Source of the DNA: an uncultured Lachnospiraceae bacterium
Lineage (GTDB): Bacteria; Bacillota_A; Clostridia; Lachnospirales; Lachnospiraceae
Assembly (NCBI GenBank): GCA_947178085.1
Contig: CAMWWS010000010.1
Location: 1 to 19,427, forward strand
Length of the DNA: 19,427 bases
Direction: 5' to 3'
A program made the translations under genes and the position numbers. Numbering within the stretch: the stretch's first letter is position 1; each line of letters opens with the position of its first letter. Of the stretch, positions 15,409 through 19,427 are shown in pieces. The notes beneath the pieces are model-generated. The model made no database searches. It saw nothing but the letters and a program-made list of their open reading frames with translations, and was not told the origin of the DNA.

Positions 15409-16416
15409 TTATTCGCCGGTAATACCTGCCCTATCTATACTTTCAACGAATTGCTTCTGTAAGAAGAAATACATGATCAGAAGCGGCAGGATACTCAAGG
15501 TCGTAGCTGCCATTCGCACCGACTCGTTCAGACTGGTAGCCGTATCGCCTACCGTCGCCCTGGTCTCAAACGACGTATCGAAGTTCTTCAACTGTATAAC
15601 CAGATTCGTCCATATGCTCTTGGTTGAGAGTCCGCGTACATACATCTCAGTCAGATAGGATTCATTCCAGTACCAGACAAAAGAGAATAATACTACCGTA
15701 ATTATTGCCGGTATCGCAGACGGAACAGCGATTTTGAAAAATGATTTAAAATGTCCCGCTCCGTCAATCGCCGCCGCTTCCATCAGCACCTTAGGCACCT
15801 GCTTGAAGAACTGATAGAAAATCAGGATAAATATCGGGGCATTTAACCCGTTCCCAAGAATTGCGGGAATAACAAACGCCCACAACGTACCAAGTATTCC
15901 TACATTGTTATACAATACATAAGTCGGAATCATGGTTACCTGACTTGGCAGGATATAAGTGAATAATAAAATTCCCATCATAATCTTTTTGCCTGTAAAA
16001 TCATATCTGGCAAAACCATATCCGATAATCATGCAAATAATTACATTACATAATGTCGGAAGCCCGGCAATTACCACTCCTTTAAAGAGCGAGGACATAA
16101 AATCCATGGATTTCATCGCATCAATAAAATTCTGCATATATAGTGAGCTGGGCAGCCACTTCACTGAAGTATCCAGCAAGTCATCCCTGTTCATGAAGCT
16201 GGTGCTGAACATATAAAGTACGGGGTAAAGGTATACGAACCCGATACATATTAACAAGCCATACACAATAATCTGTTTTCCGGCGCCCTGCTTCTCCTTA
16301 GTACCGAAGATAAATCTGTGGATTTTCTCCTTCGTCAGCTTTGATTTAATAATCTCCGCTGCCGTCATATGTTTTGTAGCTGCGCTTCTTTCTTGCTTTT
16401 TCGAGTTTCTTGACAT
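15409..16416 (-). CDS. Carbohydrate ABC transporter permease (MalG/YtcP type)
   Basis: A 335-residue inner-membrane permease with six predicted transmembrane segments starting near residue 47. It carries the ATPase-docking EAA loop at about 213-232 (EAAAIDGAGH then FFKIAVP). The first 45 residues are a hydrophilic, Lys/Arg-rich cytosolic extension. It pairs with the MalF-type permease encoded directly upstream to form the channel of the importer. The ATG at 16416 is preceded by GGAGGGG at good spacing, so I keep it although it overlaps the upstream permease gene by 71 nt in another frame. The internal Met17 also lies inside the overlap. No ATPase gene is present in the window, which is usual for this class, where a shared MsmX-like ATPase serves several importers. 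Confidence 0.93.
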   Translation of the reverse strand: MSRNSKKQERSAATKHMTAAEIIKSKLTKEKIHRFIFGTKEKQGAGKQIIVYGLLICIGFVYLYPVLYMFSTSFMNRDDLLDTSVKWLPSSLYMQNFIDAMKSMDFMSSLFKGVVIAGLPTLCNVIICMIIGYGFARYDFTGKKIMMGILLFTYILPSQVTMIPTYVLYNNVGILGTLWAFVIPAILGNGLNAPIFILIFYQFFKQVPKVLMEAAAIDGAGHFKSFFKIAVPSAIPAIITVVLFSFVWYWNESYLTEMYVRGLSTKSIWTNLVIQLKNFDTSFETRATVGDTATSLNESVRMAATTLSILPLLIMYFFLQKQFVESIDRAGITGE

Positions 16417-17395
16417 TTCTCTTTCCCCTCCTCTCTATACGTTTAACTAATCTTTCTTCCTTCTTTTTCTCTCTCTTTGCCTTCTTAACCTGTCTGTCAT
16501 ATATATCTTTCTTGGAGCCAAGCAGCAGGAAGAACAACAATACGATTAAAGTAACAATCAGTGCATACATCCATGCCATTGCCGAAGCGTATCCGTATCC
16601 TTTTTCCTTAGTACCCGAGAACATTGCCGACTGAATCATATTAATCAGTTCGTTCTGCTCGTTACCGGATAAGAAAATTACCGTATAAACCGCATTTAGA
16701 AGTATCATCGGCTTGATGGTCGGAAGCGTAATCTTCCAGAAACATTCCCAGTTAGAACCGCCGTCAATCTTTGCCGCCTCGTATTGCGCCGGGTCCATTT
16801 TCTGCAGCGCCGATAAGAAAATCAAAATCTGAACCCCCGAATACCAGAGAATCATAATCATATTAGCGAACATATCGCTTATGTTTTCCGCTAAAGAGTG
16901 AGGCAGGAACTCATCTAACGCCGTTTTTATTGACTGTACATTCATTGACGGAATGGAAGCCGCTCCCTGACTGACCAGCAGATTCATGACCGGTCCGCTG
17001 ACGATAATAACAGGAAGGAAGAATATCAGCCTGAAGAATCCTTTCAGCTTAATCTTTCCATTCAGCATAATTGCAATCATCAGTGCAAATACTACGATAA
17101 CCGGAACTTCTATAATAGTCTGCCAGATATAAGTCACCAGCTGCTGTGGAAACTCAGGGTTTTCCATCCATATCTGGGTGAAGTTCTGAGTTCCGACAAA
17201 TTTGAAATTCGTGCCCAGTGGCGTAATTCTGATATTATACCACATATAATAGAAAGACTGCCCAAGCGGAATCAGCGTAAACAGCAGAACTCCGACTAAC
17301 CAGGGGGCTACGAAGAAATATCCTGCTCTGGCTTCTCTTTTTTCAAGTTTTCCAAGCTTAATTTTTGGTTTTTTCTGCTTCTTTTCTTTACTCAT
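16346..17395 (-). CDS. Sugar ABC transporter permease (MalF/LplB type)
   Basis: A 349-residue inner-membrane permease with six predicted transmembrane segments (first at about 26-50, last at about 273-293). The EAA loop is at about 206-225 (EAAKIDGGSN then FWKITLP). Unusually, the C-terminus continues for about 50 residues after the last helix as a highly basic tail (302-349, more than half Lys/Arg/Glu), ending in YKTYDGSGDY. The start ATG follows the TAA of the DUF5696 gene with no spacer, using GAGGTGG inside the end of that gene as ribosome site, so translation is likely coupled. Its own 3' end overlaps the MalG-type permease gene by 71 nt. Together they form the membrane channel of the importer. 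Confidence 0.93.
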   Translation of the reverse strand: MSKEKKQKKPKIKLGKLEKREARAGYFFVAPWLVGVLLFTLIPLGQSFYYMWYNIRITPLGTNFKFVGTQNFTQIWMENPEFPQQLVTYIWQTIIEVPVIVVFALMIAIMLNGKIKLKGFFRLIFFLPVIIVSGPVMNLLVSQGAASIPSMNVQSIKTALDEFLPHSLAENISDMFANMIMILWYSGVQILIFLSALQKMDPAQYEAAKIDGGSNWECFWKITLPTIKPMILLNAVYTVIFLSGNEQNELINMIQSAMFSGTKEKGYGYASAMAWMYALIVTLIVLLFFLLLGSKKDIYDRQVKKAKREKKKEERLVKRIERRGKRNVKKLEKARKKRSYKTYDGSGDY

Positions 17396-19427
17396 TTAAT
17401 CCACCTCATAGGACATCGCGTCAATGGTATGTCCGTCTACAGTTTCCGCATAGCTGTTATAATTGACATAAACCGTTACTCCGTTACTATAAGTGACTAC
17501 GTTAACACCATTATCCATAATTTCATGCCCGGTAATGAATGCTCCCGAAACCTTATCGTTCAATTCCTTAAGCGCTCGTGTATACTCTGCAATCGTACTC
17601 TTATATACATCATATTCAGAGCTGTATATATCACTTGAATTTGTATAAATCAGCTCGGACGCGCTTTCCTTAGTGATATAGAAGGATGGATAAGTGCCCG
17701 TCTCTATCATCTTTAAGAAAAATTCCTGCTTATTCGCCTCAAAGTTCACATATTCGGAATATACAGGCATAACACCTTTTAATACAATGGAAAGGAACGG
17801 CACGCTTACATCCTCATATATGTAACTCGATGTATACAGCGGCATATCTACAAATGCTTTAGTGTCCTGCCACAGGTATGCAAACGGCTGCTCAAGCACC
17901 AGATTGGTTTTTTCATTCACTGCCGCTAAAGTATCCGCATACTTAGCGCCGCATTCGTATCTGGTATAAACGTTTCCGCTGTAGTTCCACGAAAATAAGG
18001 TATTGCTGAGTCCTGATATACAAAGGTTATTCACGTTATTTTTCGTATAGCTTGTTATAAATTTATTTACCAGTGTATTGCTCCGTTCGGGAGTCAGATA
18101 CAGCATCGTTTCATAAACATCCTGATAAGTGTCTTCCTCAAATCTTCTCTTGTTAATCTTCTTAACAACATTGAAAGTGGCATTCTGCTCATCCGGATTA
18201 ATCCGCAGCGCATCACTGTACAGATAGAACTCTATCCCGTCATTCTGCGTATCCTTAATCAGTTTTGTCAGTTCTCCGGTTCCGCCGATTTTGGAATCAG
18301 CTTTGTATTTGGTTATCGGAATGTTATAAAGTCCTCCGTCCTGCCAGCCTTTATATAATGTAAAGATGTCAGTTACGTTTTCATTTGCCAAATCCGCATA
18401 TATTTCCCTGATATCATCTACAGTCGTCATAACAACCGCCGTAGTACCGATAACCCAGCTTTCCCTCTCTGTTCCCATGAAATCAATCCTTGTACGGTAA
18501 TCATCCGGCTGAACAGAAAGTGTTCCGTTGTTAATGAGATAATTACGATAGGCATTTGCCATACCTGCATAATTAGCTTTCTCTCCGCTCATGAACAGAA
18601 ATCGTATCTGTAAATCTGAATGGCTTCTTTCCGCTTCGGCTAAATGCAAGGAACCTACCGTGGAGTTATTACTTGTCGGCTGCGTATAGAGCCTTCTTTC
18701 AATAAACTTGGCATAAGCACGGTTATAATCCACGCTGACGCCGTTAGGATGCGCTTCGATAGTCGCTCTCATAGCGCCTTCTTCTACAACTGCAAGATAT
18801 GCAATCTTGTCATCCGTATGGGCTATACCGTACACCGGCGCTATAACCTGTTCCGCCTCCGTAACCATTTCAAACTTGTTCCAAAGGAACGAAGTTGATG
18901 ATGATTCGGTAAATCCAATATCGTTTCCGTAAATCATGGAAGAATATCCGCTGTTAAACCTTCCCTCTTTATCATCCAGATAAATCAACGCCCCATTACC
19001 GTCAGGAACAAACAGATAGCCTTCCTTATCATCCAGATAAGAAGTTCCCATATAGGGGTAGATGGCAATCGTACCGATAAAATATTTATCCCCGTCTTCT
19101 TTTATGGATTCATCTGCAACCCTTGCCATCAATCCGTCTTCTAAAAGAGAAACTTCCAGCGTCATACCAATCTGATATGTACTCCAATAAACTTCCGCTG
19201 TAAAACCATTGTCTGTATATTGGATATTCTTTTTTACATTGTCATTGACCAAATCCGCCTGTTTGGTATCATCATTCTGGTTAATCAGAGTAAGTACCAG
19301 CGCAGAGCTCATTGCTCCCATCCACGTGTTATTGTTCCTGCCGTCGTCATAACTGATAGAAGACTCCATATAAGCACCGGTCGCTTTATCTTCCACTACT
19401 ACAGACAAGTCATCTTCTTTCATATAC
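17396..19427 (-). CDS. DUF5696-like protein, 5' end outside the window
   Basis: At least 675 residues. The frame is open to the window edge, and the first visible Met (at 19423) has no ribosome site in view and no signal peptide, so the true start and N-terminus lie outside. I recognise it as resembling DUF5696 proteins, which I recall as frequent neighbours of LplB/YtcP-type importers in Firmicutes; their biochemical role is not established. The visible part has a beta-rich N-terminal half (about 65-280), then a region from about 310 that alternates strand and helix like a TIM barrel (FTLYKGW at 354-360, GIEFYLYSD at 396-404, NNLCISG at 465-471, NLVLEQP at 507-513). A C-terminal strand region (about 625-675) ends in a VTVYVNYNS/AMSYEVD pattern, as often seen after glycosidase barrels. 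It abuts the permease gene directly. A glycan-active surface enzyme is possible, but no catalytic residues can be named. Confidence 0.75.
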   Translation of the reverse strand, partial: YMKEDDLSVVVEDKATGAYMESSISYDDGRNNNTWMGAMSSALVLTLINQNDDTKQADLVNDNVKKNIQYTDNGFTAEVYWSTYQIGMTLEVSLLEDGLMARVADESIKEDGDKYFIGTIAIYPYMGTSYLDDKEGYLFVPDGNGALIYLDDKEGRFNSGYSSMIYGNDIGFTESSSTSFLWNKFEMVTEAEQVIAPVYGIAHTDDKIAYLAVVEEGAMRATIEAHPNGVSVDYNRAYAKFIERRLYTQPTSNNSTVGSLHLAEAERSHSDLQIRFLFMSGEKANYAGMANAYRNYLINNGTLSVQPDDYRTRIDFMGTERESWVIGTTAVVMTTVDDIREIYADLANENVTDIFTLYKGWQDGGLYNIPITKYKADSKIGGTGELTKLIKDTQNDGIEFYLYSDALRINPDEQNATFNVVKKINKRRFEEDTYQDVYETMLYLTPERSNTLVNKFITSYTKNNVNNLCISGLSNTLFSWNYSGNVYTRYECGAKYADTLAAVNEKTNLVLEQPFAYLWQDTKAFVDMPLYTSSYIYEDVSVPFLSIVLKGVMPVYSEYVNFEANKQEFFLKMIETGTYPSFYITKESASELIYTNSSDIYSSEYDVYKSTIAEYTRALKELNDKVSGAFITGHEIMDNGVNVVTYSNGVTVYVNYNSYAETVDGHTIDAMSYEVD

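Noticed and set aside
17396..19423. Treating the DUF5696-like gene as complete from the Met at 19423
   Set aside because: Only four bases lie upstream, no ribosome site can be seen, the frame is open to the edge and a signal peptide expected for the family is missing.

Overview
The window looks like a piece of a low-GC Gram-positive chromosome, most likely a gut Clostridia member of the Lachnospiraceae type. This is inferred from the tRNA-responsive T-box leader on metG, AGGAGG-like ribosome sites, lipobox lipoproteins and the style of the sugar-import operon. Every gene I accept is on the minus strand, so transcription runs from high to low coordinates. No mobile element, tRNA, rRNA or CRISPR array was seen.

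Region A (about 7.3-19.4 kb, right end) is one large carbohydrate locus whose promoter lies beyond the window. In transcription order it holds a DUF5696-like protein (5' end cut off), two ABC permeases, an ABC solute-binding lipoprotein, a lipoprotein with a LamG-type domain plus a second C-terminal beta-sandwich, a stop-proximal hairpin and intrinsic terminator, then three different family-43 glycoside hydrolases and an 85-aa two-helix membrane protein, closed by a strong terminator. One GH43 has a signal peptide and a transmembrane hairpin and should work on the outer face of the membrane. The other two lack signals and should be cytosolic. The simplest reading is an arabinan or arabino-oligosaccharide system: surface capture and trimming, import of oligosaccharides, and intracellular release of arabinose. 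No ATPase, regulator or arabinose-catabolic gene is present here, so a shared MsmX-like ATPase is presumably used. Substrate assignment is inference.

Region B (about 6.05-7.3 kb) has a single-pass membrane protein with a long coiled coil containing a near-identical 120-bp tandem duplication. It is preceded by a 200-bp leader with several small palindromes.

Region C (about 1.6-6.0 kb) is metG (methionyl-tRNA synthetase) behind a T-box leader in which I can locate an AUG specifier, the UGGU acceptor-binding bulge and the terminator. It is followed closely by an alpha/beta hydrolase and a secreted DUF1002 protein, ending at an intrinsic terminator.

Region D (about 0-1.55 kb) is a D-lactate dehydrogenase-type 2-hydroxyacid dehydrogenase followed by a GNAT acetyltransferase.

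The most promising material for an undescribed system is the DUF5696 / ABC importer / LamG-lipoprotein / GH43 cluster, which includes three components of unknown function (DUF5696-like protein, two-domain LamG lipoprotein, 85-aa membrane protein).
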